Positions 33,646 to 41,666 of a stretch of DNA of 45,579 nucleotides are shown here, in pieces. Location: assembly GCA_028141885.1 (NCBI GenBank), contig JAOIQU010000009.1:1-45579 (forward strand), given 5' to 3'. Made by a program: the position numbers and the translations under genes. Position 1 is the stretch's first letter. Every line of letters begins with the position of its first letter. The notes under the pieces are model-generated. The model was not told the origin of the DNA. It was given only the letters and a program-made list of their open reading frames with translations, and searched no databases. This stretch comes from Flavobacteriales bacterium (GTDB lineage: Bacteria; Bacteroidota; Bacteroidia; Flavobacteriales; UA16).

Positions 33646-34681
33646 GCCGTTCCTGCCAGCGCCAGGCGTCGGCCAAACACGTCTCGAGGTCTCGTGAAGC
33701 CACCCAGTTGAGTTCGGTTTTGGCCCGGTCGGTTTTCGCCCAAATGGCCACCACGTCCCCCTCACGCCGCGGGCCGATGTGGTGAGGGACCGCGAGCCCT
33801 GTTGCGCGCTCAAAGCTCTGGATGACTTCCAAGACAGAAGCGCCTTGGCCTGTGCCCAAGTTGAAGGCGCGGACCACAGGGCCTTTTGACGGGGTGTCCA
33901 TGCACCACCTCAGGGCTGCGACATGCGCTTCGGCCAGGTCCATAACGTGCAAATAGTCGCGGATGCATGTGCCGTCCGGGGTGGGGTAGTCTCCGCCGAA
34001 GACCGTCAACGATTCCCGCATGCCTGCGACCGTTTGCGTCAGAAACGGCACCAAGTTGTTGGGGACGCCGAGGGGCCATTCACCGATGCTCGCGCTTGGA
34101 TGTGCGCCAATGGGGTTGAAATACCGAAGCAAGGCGACGCGGTGGTCGGGATGCGTGGCGGCATGGTCGGTCAACACCCGTTCGCAGGCCTGTTTCGTCC
34201 ATCCGTAGGGAGATTCGGCGTCTTGGAACGGGGTGGATTCGTCCACTGGCACCGACTCGGGTTCGCCATACACGGTGCAGCTCGACGAGAACACCACGTT
34301 TCGAACGTTGAAGGCGTCCGCGACGTCGAGCAGGGTGCCGAGCCCGCCAACGTTGTTTGCGGCGTAGCGGGCCGGTTGCGCAACGCTTTCACCCACGGCC
34401 TTGAAGCCGGCGAAGTGCAGGATGCCCACGATGGCATGGCCGATTTTTAGGTGGTGCTCGAAGACCTCTCGTAGTCCGGAGGCGTCTTGGACGTCGACCT
34501 CGTGGAAGGGGAGTTCAGGATCGCCGCAGAGTTGGCGCACGCCTTCGACGGCCGTCCTGTTCGCGTTGCTCAAGTTGTCGAGCAGCACAGGCATGAACCC
34601 GGCTTCGTGCAAGGCCACGGCAGCGTGACTTCCTATGTAGCCGGCGCCGCCGGCGACCAAAACGCGTGGACGCGAACTCAT
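33632..34681 (-). CDS. galE: UDP-glucose 4-epimerase
   Basis: GalE (349 residues) interconverts UDP-glucose and UDP-galactose, feeding surface polysaccharide synthesis. The NAD-binding start is VLVAGGAGYIGSHAAVALHEAG. VFSSSCTVYGEPE holds the catalytic Ser/Thr strand, and the YxxxK pair is in SPYGWTKQACERVL. Further family blocks are YFNPIGAHPS, NNLVPFLTQTV, GTCIRDYLHVMDLAEAHV and FNLGTGQGASVLEVI. The ATG at 34681 is 4 nt after a TAGATTCG box. Its 3' end overlaps the convergent PAP2-like gene by 14 nt. Confidence 0.97.
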   Translation of the reverse strand: MSSRPRVLVAGGAGYIGSHAAVALHEAGFMPVLLDNLSNANRTAVEGVRQLCGDPELPFHEVDVQDASGLREVFEHHLKIGHAIVGILHFAGFKAVGESVAQPARYAANNVGGLGTLLDVADAFNVRNVVFSSSCTVYGEPESVPVDESTPFQDAESPYGWTKQACERVLTDHAATHPDHRVALLRYFNPIGAHPSASIGEWPLGVPNNLVPFLTQTVAGMRESLTVFGGDYPTPDGTCIRDYLHVMDLAEAHVAALRWCMDTPSKGPVVRAFNLGTGQGASVLEVIQSFERATGLAVPHHIGPRREGDVVAIWAKTDRAKTELNWVASRDLETCLADAWRWQERLKKG

Positions 34682-34685
34682 GTTG

Positions 34686-34693
34686 CGAATCTA
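34686..34693 (-). promoter_or_regulatory. -7 box of galE
   Basis: TAGATTCG on the minus strand ends 4 nt before the galE ATG. One mismatch to TAnnTTTG. Confidence 0.45.
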
Positions 34694-34745
34694 CATTCAA
34701 CACGCCGGATGAAACCTTCTGGCCGGACGTCCCGTACATCCTTAC

Positions 34746-35135
34746 ATGCATCGTCATTATGATTTGACCTATCTCAATCAGGTGTTCTATGGAAACGAGT
34801 CCATGGTGCGAGAAATCGTGCAGCTCTTTCTTCAGCAATCGCCGGAACTCGCAAGGACCATGACCCGTTGTGTGCGCCAGTCGCGATGGCACGAACTCCA
34901 TCCTCTTGCGCACAAGCTCAAATCCAGCGTGACCATGCTAGGCATGGAAGCGTTGACCCCCCTCGTTCTCGAGATTGAACGGACCAGCAAGTTTGGGCGA
35001 GACCCTTCCTCGCTGCCTGAACTCGTGTCGAGACTTGCTCTTGAGCTCGAGACGGTGACCCGGGCGCTTGACAACGATTTGATGGAGGCGTGTGGACCGA
35101 TTCGATCGGGTCCGGTCCGACTTCGAAGGGCATGA
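34746..35135 (+). CDS. Hpt domain phosphotransfer protein
   Basis: This 129-residue protein is a single histidine phosphotransfer domain. The phosphorylated His56 is in HPLAHKLKSSVTMLGM, the canonical HxLKS motif, on the second long helix of a predicted four-helix bundle; FLQQSPELARTMTRCVRQ forms the helix before it. Hpt proteins pass phosphate between the receiver of a hybrid kinase and a response regulator. No hybrid kinase or regulator is adjacent. Its last 44 nt overlap the start of the DUF4301 gene if that gene begins at GTG 35092. Confidence 0.88.
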   Translation: MHRHYDLTYLNQVFYGNESMVREIVQLFLQQSPELARTMTRCVRQSRWHELHPLAHKLKSSVTMLGMEALTPLVLEIERTSKFGRDPSSLPELVSRLALELETVTRALDNDLMEACGPIRSGPVRLRRA

Positions 35136-36546
35136 TTTCACATCTCTTCAAGCGTACCTTCGGTGCATGAAAGCTTCGGAGGGTACGCTTTTCCATTTGT
35201 CACTTGAAACCTGCAAAGCCCGATTTTTGGGGGCCACTGCGCAGCTGAAAGTGTCGCGCCCTGCGACACTCGGCGATGGCATTGAGCGTTGGGATGCTGA
35301 GGCGCTGAAGACCTTGGTCCAGAAGTGGGAGAACGAGCCATCGATGCGTGAGAACTGTGGGTTGTGGGTGCCTTCTTCAGGTGCTGCGACCAGGATGTTT
35401 AGTTCCATCAAAAATGACGCAAGCGTACAAGAACGACTCTGGAATGCTGCCGATGACCTCGCGTTCGGACAAGCATGGCGGCGTGATGTTGCCGCGGCTC
35501 ACGGTGAACCTTCTTCGATGACCCCTGAAGAAGCGGCACAGGTGTTGTATGCCAGTTTGGACGGGCTTCCCAAGGGAATGGTCACGTTTCACCTTACAGC
35601 GGAAGGGCAAGGCCAAACCGCATTCGAAGCCCACTTGAAACTGTGGAAGGCACTCGACACCGACCATCCACGCGCGTGGTTCACCGTTCAGGAAGACCAC
35701 AAACGTGCCGTGGCAGGTCATTTGGCCAATTCTCAGGATGGGTGCGGTGTTCGATTGACGTTCCCGATTCAGTCGCCTGAAACCGACACCCCCGTGATGT
35801 TGGAAAACGGAGATTGGTTGAGAGACGACCAGGGTGAGGTGGAGCGTCGGCCTGGTGGCCATGGGGCGTTGCTGCCCCTGCTCGAAGAGGTCGACGCGAA
35901 GTTTTTGGTGATTCGAAACATCGACAACGCCCCTTCGCCAGATCGATTTGAGGAACGGTTGCTTTGGACGAAAGCGATGTTTGCGGAAACGCACGCCTGG
36001 GAATTGGAGAGACGTGAAATGCTTCAAGCCTTGGAATCTGGGGGCCGTGTGGATGAGGTGAAAGCGTGGTTGCGCAAGGGGGGCATGGATGTGTCCGAAT
36101 GGAGTCGACCGGTGTCAGGGAAGGAGCTCGTCGCGCTGGTCAAACGTCCCATGCGTTTGGTGGGTGTGGTCAGAAACGAAGGCCATGCTGGAGGAGGGCC
36201 GTTTTGGGTCAAGCAACAAGCAGGCCTAGACCAAGGGATGGTTCGACCCCAAATCGTGGAAGCCGTTGAGTTGAATCACCTTCGTGCTGAAGGCCTGCAA
36301 GGCACGCATTTCAACCCTGTGGACATGGTGTGTGTGCTGGAACCAGGCACTGCGTTGGAGCCGTACGTCGACCATACCAGATACCTCAAAAGTCCCAAGC
36401 TGCTTGATGGTCAACAGGTGCACATTTTGGAACACCCCGGACTCTGGAACGGTGGCATGTCAGGGTGGCTGACGCGGTTTGTGGAAATTCCAACGACCTG
36501 TTTTCAACCAGTAAAGACCGCCCTGGACTTGATCCAACGGCACTGA
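35092..36546 (+). CDS. DUF4301 family protein
   Basis: I identify this as a DUF4301 protein from the N-terminal block GLWVPSSGAATRMFSSIKND, which resembles nucleotide-sugar transferase loops, and from its size of 484 residues. Other conserved-looking strips are LPKGMVTFHLTAEGQGQTAFEAHL (in blocks), FPIQSPETDTPVML, RPGGHGALLPLLEEVDAKFLVIRNIDN and RNEGHAGGGPFWVKQQ. GHGALL and the RNIDN pattern resemble sugar-1-phosphate nucleotidyltransferases; that role is inference. GTG 35092 is chosen because the DFTSLQAYLRCMKASEG region fits the family N-terminus; MKASEG at 35167 is an alternative. Overlaps the Hpt gene by 44 nt. Confidence 0.82.
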   Translation: MDRFDRVRSDFEGHDFTSLQAYLRCMKASEGTLFHLSLETCKARFLGATAQLKVSRPATLGDGIERWDAEALKTLVQKWENEPSMRENCGLWVPSSGAATRMFSSIKNDASVQERLWNAADDLAFGQAWRRDVAAAHGEPSSMTPEEAAQVLYASLDGLPKGMVTFHLTAEGQGQTAFEAHLKLWKALDTDHPRAWFTVQEDHKRAVAGHLANSQDGCGVRLTFPIQSPETDTPVMLENGDWLRDDQGEVERRPGGHGALLPLLEEVDAKFLVIRNIDNAPSPDRFEERLLWTKAMFAETHAWELERREMLQALESGGRVDEVKAWLRKGGMDVSEWSRPVSGKELVALVKRPMRLVGVVRNEGHAGGGPFWVKQQAGLDQGMVRPQIVEAVELNHLRAEGLQGTHFNPVDMVCVLEPGTALEPYVDHTRYLKSPKLLDGQQVHILEHPGLWNGGMSGWLTRFVEIPTTCFQPVKTALDLIQRH

Positions 36547-36550
36547 TCCA

Positions 36551-37180
36551 TCACACCTCCAAGATCGCGGGTTGCCCCGGGGCTTCCTTGGCGGGATCGT
36601 TGGTCGCCACGACAAGTGTGGAGAAGGATGCAACCTGAGGGATGACTTTGTGCAACCATTCGATGCCCTGTGCGTCGAGGTTACTGGCGGGTTCGTCGAG
36701 CAAGACCACGGGACTTTCTGTGCCCAGGGCCAGGGAGAGGTGAAGCCGCTGTTTTTGGCCTGAGCTCCATGTGTGCATGGGTGCATCTTGGTGCACGTTC
36801 AGCCCAGAGGACTCGATGAGGTTTTCCCAAGACAGTCCGCTTGGTCGAGGGCTTCTGAATGCTGAGTGAAAAGCCAACGCTTGGGGCAGCGACAAATGAG
36901 AGGGCAACGTCAACCAAGGTGCCGCCAAGGTCACTTGCCTCATCCATGCTTCAGGGGCCACATCTGCACCGCCAATCCGGAGTGTCAGGGAACCGGCGTC
37001 GGGCGACAGTTGTCCGGCAAGCATGGTCAAGGTTGAGCTCTTGCCAGCGCCGTTGGCCCCGAGCAACGCGGTGTATCCTTGAATGTTCCAAGAGGCGTCC
37101 ACCCAAATCCGCTTCCCCCCTCGATTCAAGGTCAATCCTGTCGCCGCAAATTGAGGCGCCGTGCTCGAAGTTGAAGCCAT
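36551..37180 (-). CDS. Stand-alone ABC ATPase at the end of the lpx operon
   Basis: The 209-residue protein has Walker A GANGAGKSSTLTMLAG, a degenerate signature WSSGQKQRLHLSLALG (SSGQ rather than SGGQ), and Walker B PVVLLDEPASNLDAQG. It is small, so only a nucleotide-binding domain is present and a membrane partner must be elsewhere. It overlaps the lpxA stop by 1 nt (TGATG), which places it in the lpxD-lpxC/fabZ-lpxA operon and suggests an envelope role. The specific substrate is not readable from sequence. It is convergent with the DUF4301 gene, with 4 nt between the stops. Confidence 0.88.
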   Translation of the reverse strand: MASTSSTAPQFAATGLTLNRGGKRIWVDASWNIQGYTALLGANGAGKSSTLTMLAGQLSPDAGSLTLRIGGADVAPEAWMRQVTLAAPWLTLPSHLSLPQALAFHSAFRSPRPSGLSWENLIESSGLNVHQDAPMHTWSSGQKQRLHLSLALGTESPVVLLDEPASNLDAQGIEWLHKVIPQVASFSTLVVATNDPAKEAPGQPAILEV

Positions 37181-37974
37181 CAGAACGGGCCTCTTATGAT
37201 GCCTTTGTCCGAGCTTCGAATGAAGGAAAGGACCACTTCCTTGTCCTCGGAGGTGGGCAATTCGAGCTCCGCTGCCTTGACGGCTTGTGACATGTTGTTG
37301 TTCAGGACGTAAAGGGTTCTGTAGATGTCTTCGATGGCTTGGATGCGGTCGATGTCAAACCCTCTTCGGCGCAGGCCTATGCCATTGATTCCGATGTAGC
37401 TCAGCGGCTCACGCGCGGCCTTGATGTACGGCGGAACGTTTTTACGAACCAACGAACCTCCGGCAATGAAGGCGTGTTTGCCGATGCGCACAAATTGCTG
37501 GATGCCCACCATGCCTTCGATGATCACCTGGTCTTCAATCACCACGTGTCCGGCGACGTTGCAGGCATTGGCCAAGATCACGTGGTTGCCCACCTGGACG
37601 TCATGGGCGATGTGCACGTAGGCCATGATGAGGCAGTCGCTCCCAACGCGTGTGACCATGCGGTCGGTGGTGGCTCGGTGGATGGTGACGCATTCGCGGA
37701 TGCTCGTGCGATCGCCGATTTCAACCGTCGTGGGTTCTCCGTTGTACTTGAGGTCTTGAGAATCGGCCCCCACCACACAGCTTGGGAAAAACTTGCAGTC
37801 TCGTCCCACGGTTGTGTTTCCGAGCAACGTTGCGTTTGGCCCAATCCAAGTGCCCTCGCCCACATAGACGTTGGGTCCTACAAACGCAAAGGCCTCGACA
37901 ACCACCCCAGCGCCAAGGTGCGCAGAGGCATCGACGTGGGCGAGGGGGGAGACGTTGGCAGAATCGTGGATCAT
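37180..37974 (-). CDS. lpxA: UDP-N-acetylglucosamine acyltransferase
   Basis: LpxA (264 residues) makes the first step of lipid A synthesis, transferring a 3-hydroxyacyl chain from ACP to UDP-GlcNAc. It is a left-handed beta-helix made of hexapeptide repeats (VSPLAHVDASAHLGAGVVVEAF and many more). The catalytic His is in MAYVHIAHDVQVGNHVI, and the C-terminal helical region has GINGIGLRRRGFD, typical of the family. The start overlaps the lpxC/fabZ stop by 4 nt (ATGA), and the stop shares one base with the ABC ATPase start. Confidence 0.97.
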   Translation of the reverse strand: MIHDSANVSPLAHVDASAHLGAGVVVEAFAFVGPNVYVGEGTWIGPNATLLGNTTVGRDCKFFPSCVVGADSQDLKYNGEPTTVEIGDRTSIRECVTIHRATTDRMVTRVGSDCLIMAYVHIAHDVQVGNHVILANACNVAGHVVIEDQVIIEGMVGIQQFVRIGKHAFIAGGSLVRKNVPPYIKAAREPLSYIGINGIGLRRRGFDIDRIQAIEDIYRTLYVLNNNMSQAVKAAELELPTSEDKEVVLSFIRSSDKGIIRGPF

Positions 37975-39389
37975 TCGGAGTCGTTTGGCACGCGGTCCCG
38001 GACGATTTGGGCCAGCATTTCAGCTTCGGACACCAATTCTCCCCGCACAAATGCGCGGCCTTTCATGTTGACCAATCCGCGGCGAATGGGTGAAACCAAG
38101 GTGAGGTGGAAGACAATGGTGTCGCCTGGAAGGACCTTCTTCTTGAACTTGACCCCGTCGATTTTCATGAAGTAGGTCGAGTAATGTTCTGGGTCTTCCA
38201 CTGTGGAAAGGGCGAAAATCCCACCGACCTGTGCCATGGCTTCGACTTGAAGGACGCCGGGCATAACCGGATTGTTGGGGAAGTGACCTTGAAAGAAGGG
38301 CTCATTCATCGTCACATTTTTGACCCCAGTGATGCTGGAATCGTCCATGTCCATGATGCGATCCACAAGCAAAAACGGATACCGGTGCGGCAACATCGCG
38401 GAGATGTCGTTGATGTCCATCAGTGCTGGGCGGTCGGTTCTGAAATCGGGCAACGATTCCGCGTCGTCGATGGCTTTGACCAACATTTTGGCCAGTGCGA
38501 CGTTGGCTGCGTGCCCCGGCCTTGCGGCCAGCACGTGGCCGTGAATGTACCGCCCTGTGAGGGCCAAATCCCCCACGATGTCCAAGAGCTTGTGGCGTGC
38601 AGGTTCATTGGGGTAACGCAGGTCCGAGGGATTGATCACGCCGGGTTTGTCCGCCGACCCAGCGAGCTCTTGACGGCCCAAAGCGGTGGCAATGTCCTGC
38701 AGTTCATCGGCACTGTACGCTCGTTCGGCCAACACCACTGCGTTGTCGATGTCCCCGCCTTTGATCAGTCCTTGTTCAGCCAAATTGGCCACTTCCCTGA
38801 GGAAGACGAAGGTTCGACAACTCGCGATGTCTTTGCCGAAGTCGTTGATTTGGTCCAAACGGGCGTGCTGGGTCCCCAAAACAGGGCTTTCGTAATCCAC
38901 CATCACCGTGACCTTGAATTCACCGGCTTCGGCCGGGACCACAAGCATTTCGACACCCTTGTCGTCTCTGAAGCTCAGATTGTTCCGAACCCGGAACGTC
39001 TTGCGCGGGGCGTCTTGCTGCTCACTGCCTGCAGCAATGATGGCGTCCATGAACGGTTGGGCCGACCCGTCTAAGATGGGCACCTCAGGACCGTTCAATT
39101 CAAGCCGAGCATTGTCAATGCCAGCAGCATACAGCGCAGCGAGCACGTGTTCGGTGGTGTGAACCGTGGCCTGGCCGGACTGAAGGGTGGTGCCCCTTCT
39201 CGTTTCGCTGACGTTGGCAACAACGCCCGCAACTTCGGGCGAACCGTCCAAATCGATTCGAACAAAAATGTAGCCTGTGTTGGGCTCAGCAGGGAGGATG
39301 CTCAATTGGGCATGTTCACCTGTATGCAATCCAACGCCTTCGAAGGAGGCTGTGGCACCGAGAGTGTGCTGCAAATCCGACAAAATCAT
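37971..39389 (-). CDS. lpxC/fabZ: Fused UDP-3-O-acyl-GlcNAc deacetylase / 3-hydroxyacyl-ACP dehydratase
   Basis: This 472-residue protein joins two enzymes. The N-terminal LpxC part (about 1-305) deacetylates UDP-3-acyl-GlcNAc with zinc: it starts TLGATASFEGVGLHTGEHAQL, has the ligand His in TTEHVLAALYAAGIDNARLEL, further ligands in RHKLLDIVGDLAL, and the catalytic His in IHGHVLAARPGH. The C-terminal FabZ part (about 320-472) dehydrates 3-hydroxyacyl-ACP: MLPHRYPFLLVDRI and FFQGHFPNNPVMPGVLQVEAMAQ carry its His and Glu. The fusion is usual in Bacteroidota. It balances lipid A and phospholipid supply. TAGGTTTG ends 5 nt before the ATG. Confidence 0.97.
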   Translation of the reverse strand: MILSDLQHTLGATASFEGVGLHTGEHAQLSILPAEPNTGYIFVRIDLDGSPEVAGVVANVSETRRGTTLQSGQATVHTTEHVLAALYAAGIDNARLELNGPEVPILDGSAQPFMDAIIAAGSEQQDAPRKTFRVRNNLSFRDDKGVEMLVVPAEAGEFKVTVMVDYESPVLGTQHARLDQINDFGKDIASCRTFVFLREVANLAEQGLIKGGDIDNAVVLAERAYSADELQDIATALGRQELAGSADKPGVINPSDLRYPNEPARHKLLDIVGDLALTGRYIHGHVLAARPGHAANVALAKMLVKAIDDAESLPDFRTDRPALMDINDISAMLPHRYPFLLVDRIMDMDDSSITGVKNVTMNEPFFQGHFPNNPVMPGVLQVEAMAQVGGIFALSTVEDPEHYSTYFMKIDGVKFKKKVLPGDTIVFHLTLVSPIRRGLVNMKGRAFVRGELVSEAEMLAQIVRDRVPNDSE

Positions 39390-39394
39390 GGGTG

Positions 39395-39402
39395 CAAACC
39401 TA
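39395..39402 (-). promoter_or_regulatory. -7 box of lpxC/fabZ
   Basis: TAGGTTTG on the minus strand, a perfect match, lies in the 15-nt gap between the lpxD stop and the lpxC/fabZ ATG and ends 5 nt before the ATG. lpxC/fabZ-lpxA may therefore be transcribed without lpxD. Confidence 0.55.
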
Positions 39403-39404
39403 CG

Positions 39405-40484
39405 TCACCCCTTCGAATCGGCGGTCGGCTCATTTTTGAGCGCGTGTCCTTGTTTGAGAATTGCATCGAGGGCCTCCAATTTCTCGCTCAAGGGGATGCG
39501 GGCGAGACGGCGCAATGCAATGTGGAAGGTTTGGAACTGCTTGACGGGGACAGCAGGGATGCCTTGGTACGTTTCGCCCTCGTGAAGCAGGCTTGCGGAT
39601 ACGCCGGACTTGGCCGCGATCTTGATTCCAGCCGCCAAAGTGAGGTGCCCACCAATGCCAACCTGTCCGCCAATCATGCTTCGTGCGCCGATGGTGGTCG
39701 AGCCGGCGATGCCTGTTTGGGCAGCAATCACCGTGCCTTCACCCACGACCACGTTGTGGGCGATTTGGATGAGGTTGTCCAATTTGCAGCCCTTGCGGAT
39801 CACGGTGCTCCCCAAGGTGGCGCGGTCGATGGTCGTCAAGGCACCGATGTCACAGTTGTCCTCGATCACGACGTTGCCCGTCTGAGGCACTTTCGCATAG
39901 CTGCCGTCTTCTTGTGGTGCAAATCCAAAACCGTCCGCACCAATGACTGCGCCAGCCTGGAGGTTGCATCGCTGACCAATGAGGCATCGGTCCAACACCC
40001 GAACGCCACTTTGCAAGGTGGTGTCTTGGCCCACGCGAACGTCTCGACCAATGTGAGTATGGGCGTGCAGCTCGACGCGATCGCCAATGACGGCGCCCCT
40101 TTCGATGACCACACCCGGCCCAATGAAACAACCCTCACCGATGGAAGCGTCGGCATCCACAATGGCCGAGGGATGAATTCCCTCCTGACGCTTCAAAATT
40201 TCGTCATAGGCCTCGAGAAGACGCGCAAACGCCCGGTACGGGTCGGCCACACGCAGCAAAGTCAATGTCGTGGGCAAGGCTCTCGAGGGTTGAAAGTCTT
40301 CCGCCACAATCACAACGCTCGCTGCCGTGTTGTAAAGGAATCGTTCGTACTCGGGATTGGACAAAAAAGACACGGAACCAGGGCCTGCCGATTCAATTTT
40401 GGCCAGTTTGCGCACCCGGGTCTCGGGATTACCCACCACTTGGCCTTCCAACAACACGGCAAGTTCAGAGGCGGTTTGTTCCAT
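39405..40484 (-). CDS. lpxD: UDP-3-O-(3-hydroxyacyl)glucosamine N-acyltransferase
   Basis: LpxD (359 residues) adds the second acyl chain in lipid A synthesis. The N-terminal uridine-binding domain (about 1-100) includes KIESAGPGSVSFLSNPEYERFLYNTAASVVIV (in blocks). It is followed by a left-handed beta-helix of hexapeptide repeats (SIGEGCFIGPGVVIERGAVIGDRV). The active-site His lies in LDNLIQIAHNVVVGEGTVI, and DGFGFAPQEDGSYAKVPQTGNVVI is a family block. TAGCTTTG ends 4 nt before the ATG. lpxC/fabZ follows after 15 nt. Confidence 0.97.
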   Translation of the reverse strand: MEQTASELAVLLEGQVVGNPETRVRKLAKIESAGPGSVSFLSNPEYERFLYNTAASVVIVAEDFQPSRALPTTLTLLRVADPYRAFARLLEAYDEILKRQEGIHPSAIVDADASIGEGCFIGPGVVIERGAVIGDRVELHAHTHIGRDVRVGQDTTLQSGVRVLDRCLIGQRCNLQAGAVIGADGFGFAPQEDGSYAKVPQTGNVVIEDNCDIGALTTIDRATLGSTVIRKGCKLDNLIQIAHNVVVGEGTVIAAQTGIAGSTTIGARSMIGGQVGIGGHLTLAAGIKIAAKSGVSASLLHEGETYQGIPAVPVKQFQTFHIALRRLARIPLSEKLEALDAILKQGHALKNEPTADSKG

Positions 40485-40488
40485 GTGA

Positions 40489-40496
40489 CAAAGCTA
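40489..40496 (-). promoter_or_regulatory. -7 box of lpxD
   Basis: TAGCTTTG on the minus strand is a perfect match and ends 4 nt before the lpxD ATG at 40484. Confidence 0.6.
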
Positions 40497-40523
40497 GGGT
40501 TTGGTGTGGAGGGGTCGCGAATC

Positions 40524-41615
40524 TCATGCTTCGCTGAACGTCAAACGCAAGAAACGCGTCCAAGTTGCTTCGAAGGCTGATTTTTCCCAGATCACGGGCC
40601 AGTGGATTTGGCCTATGCCCCTCCAGGCCATGTCTCGCACTTCGGCGTGGACATTTTTTTTGTCATGGCTCATCCAATGCCAAAGGACTTCCGCAGTGGG
40701 CCAAGTCAGCTCAGGCATGGGCAAATGCGTTTGCAACCACCGCTCAATCCAAGCGGCTTCTTCGAGGCTTTCTCCCCTGAGAGGCTCCTTTGAGAGCGAG
40801 CCTTCTTTGGCTTCGAACAACGCAAATCTCAACCCGATGGCCACGGCCTCCCCGTGAAGCAGTGCCTCGCCCTGGTCTGCAGCCGCCGCCTCCAACGCGT
40901 GCGCCACGGTGTGACCAAGGTTCAACAGGTTCCGTTCACCTTGTTCGTTCAAGTCGTCATTGACAATGGTGCGCTTGGTGAGGGACATGTTTTCAAACCA
41001 ACGTGTCATCTCTTCCCAGTGGATGTCTTCGGCCCGCGGATTGTCGTGGCTTTGCATCCACGTCAAGGCTTTGGGGTCCAACATGGCGTTCTTGACCGCC
41101 TCGGCAAGCCCGGCTCTGAATTCGCGAGCCCCCAAGGTTTGCATCCACCTGGCGTCAAGGTGAACATGCTCAGGAAGGTGAATGGTGCCCACTTGATTTT
41201 TGGCACCTCGCCAGTTGAACGCGGTTTTTCCTCCCCATGCAGCGTCAACAGCAGCCAGCGGCGTGGTGGGCATGTGAACTACCCGCATCCCGCGCTTCCA
41301 GATTGAAGTCGCCATTCCGACCGCGTCGCTCAACGCACCGCCACCCGTGGTCAGCACCACGGAACGTCGCGTCAATCCCCATGCTCCAAAAAGATCGAAC
41401 AGTTCGGGAAGCGATTCCCAGTGTTTGCATTGCTCTCCACCTTGCATTCCGGCAACATGAAGGCATTGAATGCCACTTTCTCGAAAGGTGGATTCATATT
41501 GCTCAAGAAGAATGGGAGCAAGGACATCCTCGTGAATCCAAGCGACGCAGTCCGGCTGGAGCTCCGTCAGCACATTGGCCAAACGTTGTTCAGGTGTAGA
41601 CATGACCTCGGACAT
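40524..41615 (-). CDS. aroB: 3-dehydroquinate synthase
   Basis: The protein has 363 residues from ATG 41615. AroB converts DAHP to 3-dehydroquinate in the shikimate pathway using NAD and a metal. The NAD-binding block VLTTGGGALSDAVGMATSIWKRGMRVVHMPTTPLAAVDAAWGGKTAFN (seen in pieces) is unmistakable, followed by GTIHLPEHVHLDARWMQTL, REFRAGLAEAVKNAML and the metal-ligand stretch NLGHTVAHALEAAA with LLHGEAVAIGLRFA. The frame is open to 41708, but that would run through the tRNA-Phe gene and its terminator; GACCTTTG ends 5 nt before ATG 41615, which settles the start. An ATG at 41603 is also in frame. Confidence 0.95.
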   Translation of the reverse strand: MSEVMSTPEQRLANVLTELQPDCVAWIHEDVLAPILLEQYESTFRESGIQCLHVAGMQGGEQCKHWESLPELFDLFGAWGLTRRSVVLTTGGGALSDAVGMATSIWKRGMRVVHMPTTPLAAVDAAWGGKTAFNWRGAKNQVGTIHLPEHVHLDARWMQTLGAREFRAGLAEAVKNAMLDPKALTWMQSHDNPRAEDIHWEEMTRWFENMSLTKRTIVNDDLNEQGERNLLNLGHTVAHALEAAAADQGEALLHGEAVAIGLRFALFEAKEGSLSKEPLRGESLEEAAWIERWLQTHLPMPELTWPTAEVLWHWMSHDKKNVHAEVRDMAWRGIGQIHWPVIWEKSAFEATWTRFLRLTFSEA

Positions 41616-41620
41616 GGGCA

Positions 41621-41628
41621 CAAAGGTC
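41621..41628 (-). promoter_or_regulatory. Probable -7 box of aroB
   Basis: GACCTTTG on the minus strand (one mismatch to TAnnTTTG) ends 5 nt before the aroB ATG at 41615 and begins directly after the T-run of the tRNA-Phe terminator. Confidence 0.45.
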
Positions 41629-41660
41629 ACAAAAAAAAGGCAGCGCCTGTGCACTGCCTT
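41629..41660 (-). terminator. Rho-independent terminator of tRNA-Phe
   Basis: On the minus strand AAGGCAG (41660-41654), a 10-nt loop and CTGCCTT (41643-41637) are followed by a run of T down to 41630. It lies 6 nt after the tRNA-Phe 3' end and separates the tRNA from aroB. Confidence 0.75.
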
Positions 41661-41666
41661 CTGATG

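Noticed and set aside
39147..40580. Plus-strand open frame (477 codons) opposite lpxD
   Set aside because: LpxD with its hexapeptide repeats and catalytic His is intact on the minus strand.
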